In this document: positions 1 to 6,827 of the stretch, in pieces
Layout: the number at the start of each line of letters is the position of its first letter
Numbering within the stretch: the stretch's first letter is position 1
Origin: Syntrophaceae bacterium UBA7544
GTDB lineage: Bacteria; Desulfobacterota; Syntrophia; Syntrophales; Smithellaceae
Direction: 5' to 3'
Length of the DNA stretch: 12,946 nt
Assembly: GCA_002479215.1 (NCBI GenBank)
Contig: DLME01000223.1
Location: 1-12,946 of the forward strand
Program-made: the position numbers and the translations under genes
The notes under the pieces: generated by a model
The model's input: the letters and a program-made list of their open reading frames with translations, nothing else
What the model was told of the DNA's origin: nothing
The model's database searches: none

Positions 1-301
1 TCACCAAGATAATTGCTTACAATAATGAATAACCTTTCGGTAGAATCAGGGGCGTGGATAAGTAGATATTGGTAGCATTTGCTTCTTCCCGAAGTCAATG
101 ATTGACGAATTTTTAGAACCATGCGAGAGTACAAACGGTAATGCTTGAAATATTGTGGCACCGCCGGGAAACCAGACGGTAAACGGACAAACAAAAATCA
201 ATCTGTATATCGGGAGAACCCGGCCTATTCGACACAATATATGGATAAAGTGGTTTCTGTTCTTGAATAGTCATCGTGCATGGAGGTCATAATAAGGTAA
301 A
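1..301. other. Intergenic region, no gene supported
   Basis: No convincing gene is seen in these 301 bases. A minus-strand open frame of about 63 codons (46-237) has no recognisable domain and no good ribosome binding site. The first 32 bases could be the last codons of a plus-strand gene that starts outside the window (an open frame ending in TAA at 30-32), but this is too short to support. A GGAGG and then an AAGG lie just before the thioesterase start at 302. Confidence 0.5.
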
Positions 302-724
302 ATGTTCATAAAAAAATATGAAATTCATCATGTGGTCATGGGGCCAGACTTGAACCATCACGGGACCCTGTTTGCGGGTCAGGGTGCTAAATGGTTCGTG
401 GAAGCCGGGTTTATTGCTGCTGCAAATACCACCACTCCAGAAAGCACCGTCTGTGTTAATATCCACGGTATGCTTTTCAAACAACGTGTCCCTTTGGGCA
501 CCATTATCCGGTATGAAAGCAAAATGATACTGAGTGGTCGGACTCGCCTGGTTGCTTATGTGAGAGCGGTCAATAGCAAGAATGAGGAACTCATCGTCGA
601 TGGCTTTCTGACGTTTGTCCATGTGGACCCGCAAGGGCGACCCATGCCCCATGGTATTACGATCGAAGCCGTTATAGAGGAAGATATCGACCTCCAGAAA
701 AAAGCCAAGGTTTTATCAAAATAA
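302..724 (+). CDS. Hotdog-fold acyl-CoA thioesterase-like protein
   Basis: A 140-residue single hotdog domain, the usual length for the family, expected to hydrolyse acyl-CoA (or acyl-ACP) thioesters in the cytoplasm. The N-terminal part carries the ACOT/YciA-type signature DLNHHGTLF (residues 16-24), followed by the long hotdog helix (GQGAKWFVEAGFIAA). The second half has the expected strands, including SGRTRLVAY and the closing strand GFLTFVHVD. The position that is normally the acidic residue of the W-x-D-E helix motif is Val33, with Glu34 retained next to it, so either Glu34 serves or the active site differs. An AAGG sits 4 bases before the ATG. It is alone on its strand, with more than 350 noncoding bases downstream. 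The natural substrate cannot be told. The fold assignment is firm, the activity likely. Confidence 0.8.
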   Translation: MFIKKYEIHHVVMGPDLNHHGTLFAGQGAKWFVEAGFIAAANTTTPESTVCVNIHGMLFKQRVPLGTIIRYESKMILSGRTRLVAYVRAVNSKNEELIVDGFLTFVHVDPQGRPMPHGITIEAVIEEDIDLQKKAKVLSK

Positions 725-960
725 GGAGATTCATAACCACAAATATTTTCTTGCGTTCATGTGCAAACACCGTCATTTTTGCCCATCCTGCCACCAGAAG
801 CGCGTGGTGGAATTCGGGGAGTGTCTCTTGCTTGTTTCTTTTGGTAATTGATAATCTTTAACTGCCTTGATTTCGTTTGTTTGTAGCTAAATAATCGACT
901 TCTTCCTTGTTGTTTTCTTATTTTCCCAATTCACACAACATTTCAATCGGAAATAATCAA
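725..960. other. Noncoding stretch after the thioesterase
   Basis: AT-rich noncoding DNA with no supported gene. A short imperfect hairpin (CCACC at about 790, GGTGG at about 806) lies about 65 bases after the thioesterase stop. It lacks a T-run, so I do not call it a terminator. The 50-bp tandem repeat begins at 961. Confidence 0.4.
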
Positions 961-1060
961 AATAGCAGAATTCTAACTTAACATGTGGTACAAGTTTCAG
1001 GGGCAGGTCAAATAGCTGAACTCTAACTTAACATGTGGTACAAATATCGAGTGCAGGTCG
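961..1060. repeat. Tandem direct repeat, two 50-bp units
   Basis: Two head-to-tail copies, 961-1010 and 1011-1060, with a period of exactly 50 bases and 42 of 50 positions identical by my alignment. The best conserved core is CTAACTTAACATGTGGTACAA (first copy about 973-993), with a second conserved block GCAGGTC at the end of each copy. No gene overlaps it; the MsrAB stop lies 27 bases further right. Paired sites of this kind are typical of multi-site transposon ends or protein-binding arrays, but no transposase is near. With only two units and no uniform spacer it is not a CRISPR array. Confidence 0.8.
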
Positions 1061-1086
1061 CCATTATTACAAAGAAGTTTCAGCAA

Positions 1087-2190
1087 TTATTTTTTAGAAG
1101 AGAATAACTTCAAATATTTTCCATAACCTTCTTTTTCCAAATTCTCTTTAGGAATAAACCGCAGGGCGGCGGAATTCATGCAATAGCGAAGTCCAGTTGG
1201 TTTCGGGCCATCGGGGAAAACATGACCTATATGAGAATCGGCAAGTTTGCTCCTCACCTCCGTCCGCGTGGAAAAGAGACTGCGATCTTCTTTTTCGATA
1301 ATATTTCCGGGCTCCAGTGGTTTGGTGAAACTGGGCCAGCCGGTGCCGGAATCATATTTATCCAGTGAACTGAAAAGTGGCTCACCGGAAATGATATCCA
1401 CGTAAATACCTTCTTTTTTGTTATTATCATATTCATTTTTAAAAGGCGGCTCAGTGCCGTTTTTCTGCGTTACTTCATATTGTGTTTTGGTAAGTTTCTT
1501 CCTTAGCGTCGCATCATCGGGTTTCGTGAAATCCTGTCGGGTAATGGGTTCGATGCCTGTATCATTTCCCCATAATTTCTTTACGGTTTGATCACGACCT
1601 GATCCGCTTCTGTAATATTTATAGCGCAAAGGATTTTTGGTATGATAATTCTGATGATATTCTTCTGCCGGATAAAATTTAGTTAATTTAATTATATCTG
1701 TGGCAATAGGTTTCCCCAGCCTGCCTGATTTTTCCAGAGCCTGTTTGGATTTTTCCGCAATTTGTTTTTGTGCCTCGTCTTGATAAAATATGGCACTGCG
1801 ATATTGAGGCCCACGATCAATAAACTGTCCGCCGGCGTCAGTGGGATCAATATGTCGCCAGAAATAGTTTAGAAGTTGATCATAAGTCACTACCTTGGGA
1901 TCATAATATACCTGCACGGCTTCAATATAGCCCATTTTCGCATACGTTTCATAGGTTGGATTTTCCCCTTGTCCTCCGGCATAACCGGATACTACTTTTA
2001 TTACGCCGGGAACCTTTTCCAGATCAGACTCCACACACCAGAAACAACCTCCGGCCAGCGTTGCTATACTTTCAGATGTTATTTCATTTTTTTTTGTCAT
2101 TTTTGATTTTACCTCTGTTTGTTCGGCATTACCATTTTGATAACTTAATACAAAACTAAATATTATTATAGACATAAGTAATTTTTTCAT
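1087..2190 (-). CDS. msrAB: Secreted bifunctional methionine sulfoxide reductase MsrA-MsrB
   Basis: Reduces both S- and R-methionine sulfoxide, in free methionine or in oxidised proteins. The start at 2190 (367 aa) is preferred over an upstream TTG at 2214 because AGGGGG sits 4 bases before the ATG and the product then begins with a signal peptide ([17 protein letters not shown], ending near Ala22). This suggests export to the periplasm, possibly as an anchored protein. The MsrA domain covers about residues 42-195, with catalytic Cys49 in GGCFWCVES. The MsrB domain covers about 230-355, with [21 protein letters not shown] and catalytic Cys337 in [11 protein letters not shown]. The MsrB zinc CxxC pairs are absent, as in PilB-type enzymes. 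The whole protein has only three cysteines (49, 52, 337), so the usual MsrB resolving Cys is Thr283 and MsrA has no C-terminal resolving Cys. A single-gene unit with its own promoter. Confidence 0.95.
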   Translation of the reverse strand: MKKLLMSIIIFSFVLSYQNGNAEQTEVKSKMTKKNEITSESIATLAGGCFWCVESDLEKVPGVIKVVSGYAGGQGENPTYETYAKMGYIEAVQVYYDPKVVTYDQLLNYFWRHIDPTDAGGQFIDRGPQYRSAIFYQDEAQKQIAEKSKQALEKSGRLGKPIATDIIKLTKFYPAEEYHQNYHTKNPLRYKYYRSGSGRDQTVKKLWGNDTGIEPITRQDFTKPDDATLRKKLTKTQYEVTQKNGTEPPFKNEYDNNKKEGIYVDIISGEPLFSSLDKYDSGTGWPSFTKPLEPGNIIEKEDRSLFSTRTEVRSKLADSHIGHVFPDGPKPTGLRYCMNSAALRFIPKENLEKEGYGKYLKLFSSKK

Positions 2191-2228
2191 TTTTCCCCCT
2201 TTTAAAGAAATCAAATACTAATATTAGA

Positions 2229-2256
2229 ATTTTAACGATGATCTGACGATTGTCAA
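2229..2256 (-). promoter_or_regulatory. Sigma-70-type promoter for msrAB
   Basis: Read on the minus strand, TTGACA (2256-2251), a 16-base spacer and TAAAAT (2234-2229). This is a perfect -35 and a near-consensus -10, placing the transcript start around 2222, about 30 bases before the MsrAB start codon. No clear operator is seen within it. Confidence 0.6.
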
Positions 2257-2376
2257 ACACGCCTATACATTAATTAAATTAAGAGCACAGAGATAGATAA
2301 TTTGATTGAATCAGCAATCGGGAAAATAGTATAAAACTTGACACTGCCGACACTATCATCGACATTACCCATTGAA

Positions 2377-2406
2377 GTCAAGGATAATTTAAAATATCCC
2401 TTGACA
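2377..2406 (+). promoter_or_regulatory. Inverted repeat overlapping a -35 box
   Basis: GTCAAGG (2377-2383) and its exact reverse complement CCTTGAC (2399-2405) have centres 22 bases apart, about two helical turns. The symmetry continues inward as ATA/TAT with one bulged base. The right arm contains TTGACA (2401-2406), a perfect -35 hexamer, but the matching -10 (GATGAA near 2424) is weak. This could be a repressor or activator site for the 2462-3428 gene pair. An AT-loop hairpin in RNA is the alternative. Confidence 0.4.
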
Positions 2407-2461
2407 TTCTATGTGAAAGCCTCGATGAATTTCTTTAAAAAAGAATAATGAGGGGCTAAAA

Positions 2462-2668
2462 ATGATTATCGTACTAACCTTCTTGGCGATACTTTCTGTT
2501 TTAGGAGTGCTACTTATTTTTCTTTTCAGAATTAAAGGAGAACTAATTACAAACGAACAAAAACTTCACTCAAAAATGGAATCAGTTATTTTACTACTCT
2601 TTGCCGTTTTTTTTCTATTATTGGCTATCTTGATAAAGATAAATCCATTTTCACAATACATACAGTGA
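2462..2668 (+). CDS. Small two-helix membrane protein, unknown function
   Basis: A 68-residue protein of no family I recognise. It consists of two hydrophobic segments (about residues 2-23 and 42-62) joined by a short polar loop with several Lys and Glu (RIKGELITNEQKLHSKMES), so it should form a membrane hairpin. GAGGGG lies about 8 bases before the ATG, a strong ribosome binding site that supports real translation. It lies 37 bases upstream of the TVP38-family gene on the same strand and probably shares its transcript. It may therefore be a helper or regulator of that membrane protein, but this is inferred from position only. Confidence 0.6.
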   Translation: MIIVLTFLAILSVLGVLLIFLFRIKGELITNEQKLHSKMESVILLLFAVFFLLLAILIKINPFSQYIQ

Positions 2669-2705
2669 AATTAAATAAATCAAATTGACCCACTAAGGAA
2701 CTTAT

Positions 2706-3428
2706 ATGGCTTCCGAAGCTTTCGCTGAAAAAAAGCAAAAAAAATTGTGGCGGCCGATTATATTCATCGTCTTGTTGTTGATCGCCATTATCTTGCTTAG
2801 GTTTTGGGGAGTGGGAGAAAAGCTTACCGATCTTCGTGCTTGGATTGGCGGCCTTGGTTCTTGGGGGCCGTTAGTCTTCGTCTTGATTTATATCATTGCC
2901 GTTGTCCTGGCTCTACCCGGTTCAGCCATAACCATTGCCGGGGGAGCACTTTTCGGGTCAGTTTGGGGAGTCGTACTGGTCAGCATTGCCTCGACAATAG
3001 GAGCAAGCATCTGTTTTTTAATTTCTCGTTATCTGGCGAGGGACTTTATTGTACGTAAATTTTCACAAAATGAAAAATTCAAAAAGCTGGATCATCTGAC
3101 GAAGGAACATGGCGCAATAATTGTAGCAATAACACGCCTGGTGCCTCTGTTCCCTTTTAATTTTCTTAATTACGGTTTTGGCCTTACCGGCGTGCGTTTC
3201 TGGACATACGTTTTCTGGTCGTGGTTATGCATGCTGCCCGGCACTGTTTTGTACGTAGTCGGTACGGATGCAATCATTAGCGGTTTGACCGAGGGGAAGA
3301 TTCCCTGGCTCTTGGTTTTAGTGCTCATACTTGCCGTAATTATCTTGGCTTTTCTTGTCTATTTGGCCAGAAAAAAACTCTCCAGTGGAAGGCAAAAAGA
3401 TTCGAGCAATAATGATAACAGAAAATAA
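2706..3428 (+). CDS. TVP38/TMEM64 family (DedA/VTT domain) membrane protein
   Basis: A 240-residue integral inner-membrane protein. It has a Lys-rich N-terminus, a first helix at about 17-33, the VTT (SNARE-associated) core at about 60-190, a C-terminal helix at about 200-217 and a basic tail. Family hallmarks are the LPGSAITIAGGALFG segment, a G-rich re-entrant region, and RLVPLFPFNFLNYGFGLTG, where the conserved Arg and Pro of the re-entrant loop are seen. Members of this superfamily are implicated in phospholipid or polyprenyl-phosphate flipping or in proton-coupled transport; the substrate here is unknown. A GGA lies about 8 bases before the ATG. It converges on the arsenosugar-type glycosyltransferase gene with only 15 bases between stops. 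Genes of this family are often found near ArsS-type radical SAM genes, so a shared role is possible but not shown. Confidence 0.88.
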   Translation: MASEAFAEKKQKKLWRPIIFIVLLLIAIILLRFWGVGEKLTDLRAWIGGLGSWGPLVFVLIYIIAVVLALPGSAITIAGGALFGSVWGVVLVSIASTIGASICFLISRYLARDFIVRKFSQNEKFKKLDHLTKEHGAIIVAITRLVPLFPFNFLNYGFGLTGVRFWTYVFWSWLCMLPGTVLYVVGTDAIISGLTEGKIPWLLVLVLILAVIILAFLVYLARKKLSSGRQKDSSNNDNRK

Positions 3429-3443
3429 TTATTGGGCAGGAGA

Positions 3444-4130
3444 TTACTTATATAATTTTGCCAAGGTTTCCGGCTTTGCTCCCAGTAAATAAAGCGTTAT
3501 CAAAAACCAGTTTCTGAGAGTACAAAAAACAATACCTTCGGTTTCCCAGCGCCGTGGTGATGTTTTAACTTTATCTTTTAAAATATTTATTTTTCCTTGC
3601 CTGCGCTTGATTCTCCGCATTAGTTCGACATCTTCCATGATCGGAATATCCTTAAATCCACCCAGTGATTGAAAATAATCCCGCCGGATAAAAATAGTCT
3701 GATCGCCATAGGGAATGCGCGTCAGCCGGGAGCGTAGGGAAGCCATTTTTTCAATGATACGGAAGGCAAAACGTTCTGAATCGATGCCCAAATCAAATGC
3801 CCCGCCAACAAAGGTTTTATTTTCCATTGCCGTGGCAATTCGGTGCAAGGAATTCATAGGCAGGCGCGTATCGGCATGTAGAAAAATCAGGATCTCACCT
3901 GAAGACTTTGCCGCGCCACAGTTCATCTGCCGTGCCCGGCCTTCAGGACAGAGTATTTTTTTCACGTTCGCATAATTGATTTTTCTCAGTGTGCTCCCTT
4001 CATAATCCCCATCAGCTACAATAATCTCGGCAGCGGCAAATTTTTGCAGATGCATTAAGTAATCAATGGTGGAGTTGATGATTTCTTCTTCCCGATAAAC
4101 TGGAATAATAAAAGAATATCTGGTTTGCAT
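3444..4130 (-). CDS. Family-2 glycosyltransferase, rSAM/selenodomain-associated type
   Basis: A 228-residue GT-A fold glycosyltransferase of the subfamily called transferase 2, rSAM/selenodomain-associated (TIGR04283). The N-terminal nucleotide-sugar site begins FIIPVYREEE (residues 7-16), followed by VADGD (38-42). The subfamily signatures are GRARQMNCGAA (64-74), FLHADTRLP (83-91), VGGAFDLGID, RIPYGDQTIFIRRD (138-151) and IPIMEDVELMRRI, where Glu166 and Asp167 match the catalytic acidic pair. The C-terminal segment RRWETEG and the closing LAKLYK are also typical. No transmembrane helix is obvious, though a hydrophobic stretch near 207-217 could dock on the membrane. It lies 40 bases after arsS in the same operon and probably glycosylates an arsenosugar intermediate or a carrier in that pathway. 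No clear ribosome binding site is seen before the ATG. Confidence 0.88.
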   Translation of the reverse strand: MQTRYSFIIPVYREEEIINSTIDYLMHLQKFAAAEIIVADGDYEGSTLRKINYANVKKILCPEGRARQMNCGAAKSSGEILIFLHADTRLPMNSLHRIATAMENKTFVGGAFDLGIDSERFAFRIIEKMASLRSRLTRIPYGDQTIFIRRDYFQSLGGFKDIPIMEDVELMRRIKRRQGKINILKDKVKTSPRRWETEGIVFCTLRNWFLITLYLLGAKPETLAKLYK

Positions 4131-4170
4131 TATGCATCACATATTTTTCGATAAGCCCAGCGACCGCAAC

Positions 4171-5190
4171 TTATGCAGTGATTGCCCCGCCGCAGGTAAA
4201 TCCGGTTCCTGCAGTGCAGGCGTAGCAATGTTCACCGACCATAACCGGCAGACCCTGCGCGGGGAGTCCAGCCATTTGCGAGACATGAATTTTATTTCCG
4301 CCAAGATACTGCTCGGAGGCAATATTGAAATCACAGTCAAAAAGATATCCCTGCCAGTTAATGGAAACAGAAGTGCGGCACATAATCGATGAGATGGAAC
4401 AGGGGTTAAAGAGACCGGCTAATTTGATCAGGTAATTGTCCAGCTCTCCTCTGGACTGAAGCCAGCGGCGAAACCGCCCCAGGGGAACATTGTTGAAATT
4501 ATATAGCCTGGTAAAATTGATGCCCCATTTTTTCAGTAAAATTTCGTGGAATCTTTTTTCCGCCTGTATCTGAGATGCGTTCATAAACGCGCCCACCGGA
4601 TTGGAAGCAAGATTAAGCGTGAGGCCGGTGCCCTCAATTCCATAACCTACGGCGTTTAATTTCTTTAACGCTGCGACAATGCGCTGAAACGCCCCTTCCC
4701 CTCGCTGGGCATCAGTTTGAGCTTTATTAAGAGAAGGAAGAGAAGCAATGATAATGACCCGGTTTTCCTTACATAAGGATATATATTTTCCCCACGCCGG
4801 GCCTTCCAGTGCAAGAAGGTTACTGCGAACCATTAATCTGGAGGTCAAAGGTGCAAGCTTCCTGACCAAATTTTCAATGCGGGGATTTAACTCCGGCGAT
4901 CCGCCTGTTATATCTATCGCCTCAAATCTATTTCTTGCCGCGTAATCTACAACCTGGTCTATCGTTTCTGCATCCATCAATTGATCCCGCAGCGGCCCTG
5001 CCTCCAGATGGCAGTGCTTGCAAAACAGGTTACATAAAAGGCCGACATTGATTTGCAGGGTGGTCGTTTCCCCTCTGGTTAAAGTGAGATTATGCTGAAA
5101 TAATGTCCGGCCAAATGGTTCGATAAGAGAAGAATCAGCGTTTGCATATAGAGTGGAAATATTTTCTGCTTGGTCCACAGTGTTAGCCAT
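4171..5190 (-). CDS. arsS: Arsenosugar biosynthesis radical SAM enzyme ArsS
   Basis: A 339-residue radical SAM enzyme expected to attach the 5'-deoxyadenosyl group of SAM to a methylated arsenical, making the precursor of arsenosugars. The cluster-binding motif CNLFCKHC gives Cys53, Cys57 and Cys60 (CxxxCxxC), followed by HLEAGP and the glycine-rich DITGGSPELNP. The C-terminal DUF3641 part has the expected extra cysteines: MCRTSVSINWQGYLFDCDFN and the terminal HCYACTAGTGFTCGG (Cys322, 325, 333). In some relatives a selenocysteine occurs in this tail; none is seen here. I chose the ATG at 5190 because TGAGGA precedes it by 10 bases and it leaves a 22-base gap to the upstream gene. An ATG at 5238 would add 16 residues and overlap that gene by 26 bases. 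No arsM is visible in the window. Confidence 0.9.
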   Translation of the reverse strand: MANTVDQAENISTLYANADSSLIEPFGRTLFQHNLTLTRGETTTLQINVGLLCNLFCKHCHLEAGPLRDQLMDAETIDQVVDYAARNRFEAIDITGGSPELNPRIENLVRKLAPLTSRLMVRSNLLALEGPAWGKYISLCKENRVIIIASLPSLNKAQTDAQRGEGAFQRIVAALKKLNAVGYGIEGTGLTLNLASNPVGAFMNASQIQAEKRFHEILLKKWGINFTRLYNFNNVPLGRFRRWLQSRGELDNYLIKLAGLFNPCSISSIMCRTSVSINWQGYLFDCDFNIASEQYLGGNKIHVSQMAGLPAQGLPVMVGEHCYACTAGTGFTCGGAITA

Positions 5191-5212
5191 AAACTGAATA
5201 TCCTCAGAATAT

Positions 5213-5545
5213 TTATAAAGATAATTTTGTGGCGACATTGCGCATTTGAACTCCGTGCACCAATGAAGCTCCGCCGCGGATGGCCGTGGCCACGTGCACC
5301 GCTTCGGTCATTTCCGCAAGATTCGACCCTTTTTCCAGACAGGCCTGTGTATAGGCATCAATGCAATATGGACATTGGACGGCGTGAGCGACAGCCAGGG
5401 CAATAAGAGCTTTTTCCCGCTCGGTCAATTCGCCCTCGGCAAATACAGCCTCATAATATTCAAAAAATTTCTTGGCTAGTTCCGGAGCGTCTTTGCCGAT
5501 TTCTCCAAATTTGCTTAGATCTTTGGGCTGATAATATGTTTCCAT
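5213..5545 (-). CDS. AhpD-like CxxC protein, arsenosugar-associated
   Basis: A 110-residue protein of the carboxymuconolactone decarboxylase/AhpD fold, matching the small peroxidase-like proteins found beside ArsS. The redox motif is Cys58-Pro-Tyr-Cys61 in HAVQCPYCIDAYTQ, with the conserved acidic and Tyr residues (Asp63, Tyr65) just after it. The helix after it (ATAIRGGASLVHGVQ) is characteristic. It is likely a thiol-disulfide or peroxide-handling protein that keeps trivalent arsenic intermediates or the enzyme reduced. That role is inferred from context and no reaction is proven for the family as far as I know. Relatives can carry selenocysteine in the CxxC; here both are plain cysteine. 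It is the first gene of the operon, with GGAGG 5 bases before the ATG and a near-consensus promoter upstream. Confidence 0.88.
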   Translation of the reverse strand: METYYQPKDLSKFGEIGKDAPELAKKFFEYYEAVFAEGELTEREKALIALAVAHAVQCPYCIDAYTQACLEKGSNLAEMTEAVHVATAIRGGASLVHGVQMRNVATKLSL

Positions 5546-5566
5546 GGGAACCTCCGGTAAAAAGAA

Positions 5567-5609
5567 TTAACTATAGCGTTAACATAGTGCCAATGCGACA
5601 GTTAGTCAA
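5567..5609 (-). promoter_or_regulatory. Promoter and candidate operator of the arsS operon
   Basis: On the minus strand, TTGACT (5609-5604), a 17-base spacer and TATGTT (5586-5581) make a good sigma-70-type promoter, about 35 bases before the first start codon. An inverted repeat TTAAC-N6-GTTAA (5567-5582) overlaps the -10 box and the expected start of transcription. A repressor bound there would block initiation. An ArsR-type regulator would be a natural candidate, but none is encoded in the window and the site is not a textbook ArsR box. Confidence 0.55.
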
Positions 5610-5665
5610 GGCACAATGGGTCACACAATAAAGTTCAAGGGGCAAGCGGCTGGCCCTGCGGGTCA

Positions 5666-5692
5666 CCCCGGCGTATGCAGGGAATGCCGGGG
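5666..5692. repeat. GC-rich stem-loop in the divergent intergenic region
   Basis: CCCCGGC (5666-5672) pairs perfectly with GCCGGGG (5686-5692) around a 13-base loop, and the stem can be extended by a G:T and a T:A pair. It sits in the gap between the minus-strand arsS operon and the plus-strand kinase gene. It has no T-run, and it is much more GC-rich than its surroundings. It resembles a decayed REP-like palindrome more than a terminator. Confidence 0.5.
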
Positions 5693-5814
5693 GCAAGATG
5701 TCATTGACACACAACTCGATATTACCTATACTTTCCTGACTCCGAACCGGAATTATTCAGCAAACTTCTTCCGGAGTCCTATCGATTTTGTGATGATTGG
5801 AAAGGTCGGCATGT

Positions 5815-6732
5815 ATGAACATCATTGTTTCGGGATCAATGGCCTATGACCGGATTATGGATTTCCCCGGATATTTCGCGGATCACATTCTGCCCGATAA
5901 AATTCATGTTCTCAACGTCTGTTTCCAGGTGAATAGCATGAGGGAAGAATACGGCGGCACGGCGGGGAATATTGCCTATGCGCTGACTCTGCTGGGTGAG
6001 AAGCCCCTCATCTGCGCCACAATCGGCCATGACTATCAAAAGTATTACAAACGGTTGGCAAAAAACTCAATATCTACGAAATATATAAAAATAATTCCCG
6101 ATGAATTTACGGCAGGCGCCTATATTACGACCGACCGCGCCGACAACCAAATCACCGGATTTAATCCTGGAGCCATGAAATATCGAACGGAATTGGACTT
6201 GCGCAAATTCCGTCCCCAAGAAACCATTATGATCGTCTCGCCGGGCAATTTTGAAGACATGGTTAACTATCCGCGCGCCTGCAAAGAAAGAGGCATCGAT
6301 TATATCTTGGACCCCGGCCAATCTCTGCCCATGTGGAATACGAAGAACCTGATCGAGGCCATCGAGGGATGCCGGATTTTGATCGTCAATGATTATGAGC
6401 TGGAGCTGATCACAAACAAGACCGGATTGAAGAAGAATGCTTTATTGAAGCTGGCCGGGACGATCATCACCACCCTGGGAGAGTTGGGTTCACAGATCTC
6501 CACGCGAGATCGTGAAATTAGTGTTCCCGTCTTCAAAGTAAAGAAGGTGGTGGACCCGACAGGCGCCGGAGATGCTTACCGGGGCGGCCTGATCAGCGGT
6601 CTGGTTTGCGGTAAAGATATTGAGCAATGTGCACGGATGGGGAGCGCCTGCGCTTCTTTTTCCCTAGAACACTACGGCACTCAGGAATACAGCTTCACCC
6701 TTGAAGAATTCAATGAGAGACTCAACGGCTGA
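5815..6732 (+). CDS. PfkB-family carbohydrate/nucleoside kinase, adenosine-kinase-like
   Basis: A 305-residue ribokinase-fold kinase, normal length. The N-terminal part starts MNIIVSGSMAYDRIMDFPG and carries the substrate-site glycines EEYGGTAGNIAYALTLLG (about 44-61). The C-terminal ATP and anion-hole signature is VVDPTGAGDAYRGGL, with catalytic Asp253. The spacing and the DAYRGG variant resemble bacterial adenosine-kinase-like members more than ribokinase or fructokinase, so a nucleoside is the likeliest substrate. This is a resemblance, not a proof. The ATG at 5815 is chosen over a TTG at 5797 because GGAAAGG lies about 9 bases upstream and family proteins begin just here. It is divergent from the arsS operon. 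Since ArsS chemistry yields an adenosyl compound, a link to nucleoside processing is tempting but unproven. Confidence 0.88.
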   Translation: MNIIVSGSMAYDRIMDFPGYFADHILPDKIHVLNVCFQVNSMREEYGGTAGNIAYALTLLGEKPLICATIGHDYQKYYKRLAKNSISTKYIKIIPDEFTAGAYITTDRADNQITGFNPGAMKYRTELDLRKFRPQETIMIVSPGNFEDMVNYPRACKERGIDYILDPGQSLPMWNTKNLIEAIEGCRILIVNDYELELITNKTGLKKNALLKLAGTIITTLGELGSQISTRDREISVPVFKVKKVVDPTGAGDAYRGGLISGLVCGKDIEQCARMGSACASFSLEHYGTQEYSFTLEEFNERLNG

Positions 6733-6827
6733 CAGTTCCCCCAATCTGGTTGATAAAAACTCGTATGCTGTCCCCGGATTTGCTGTCTGCTTTGTTTTAT
6801 ATTTACTAGTTCACATGAGACATAAAA

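Noticed and set aside
46..237. Minus-strand open frame of about 63 codons
   Set aside because: No recognisable domain, no good ribosome binding site, and composition does not look coding.
961..1060. Possible CRISPR array
   Set aside because: Only two units, the whole 50-base unit is repeated rather than a short repeat with unique spacers, and there are no cas genes.
1876..2159. Plus-strand open frames opposite msrAB
   Set aside because: Antisense shadows of the well-supported MsrA coding sequence.
5213..5545. Selenoprotein version of the AhpD-like or ArsS gene
   Set aside because: Relatives may carry selenocysteine, but all key positions here are ordinary cysteine codons and there is no in-frame TGA.
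5616..5849. Plus-strand open frame before the kinase gene
   Set aside because: Overlaps the kinase start, spans the GC-rich palindrome and has no family resemblance or ribosome binding site.
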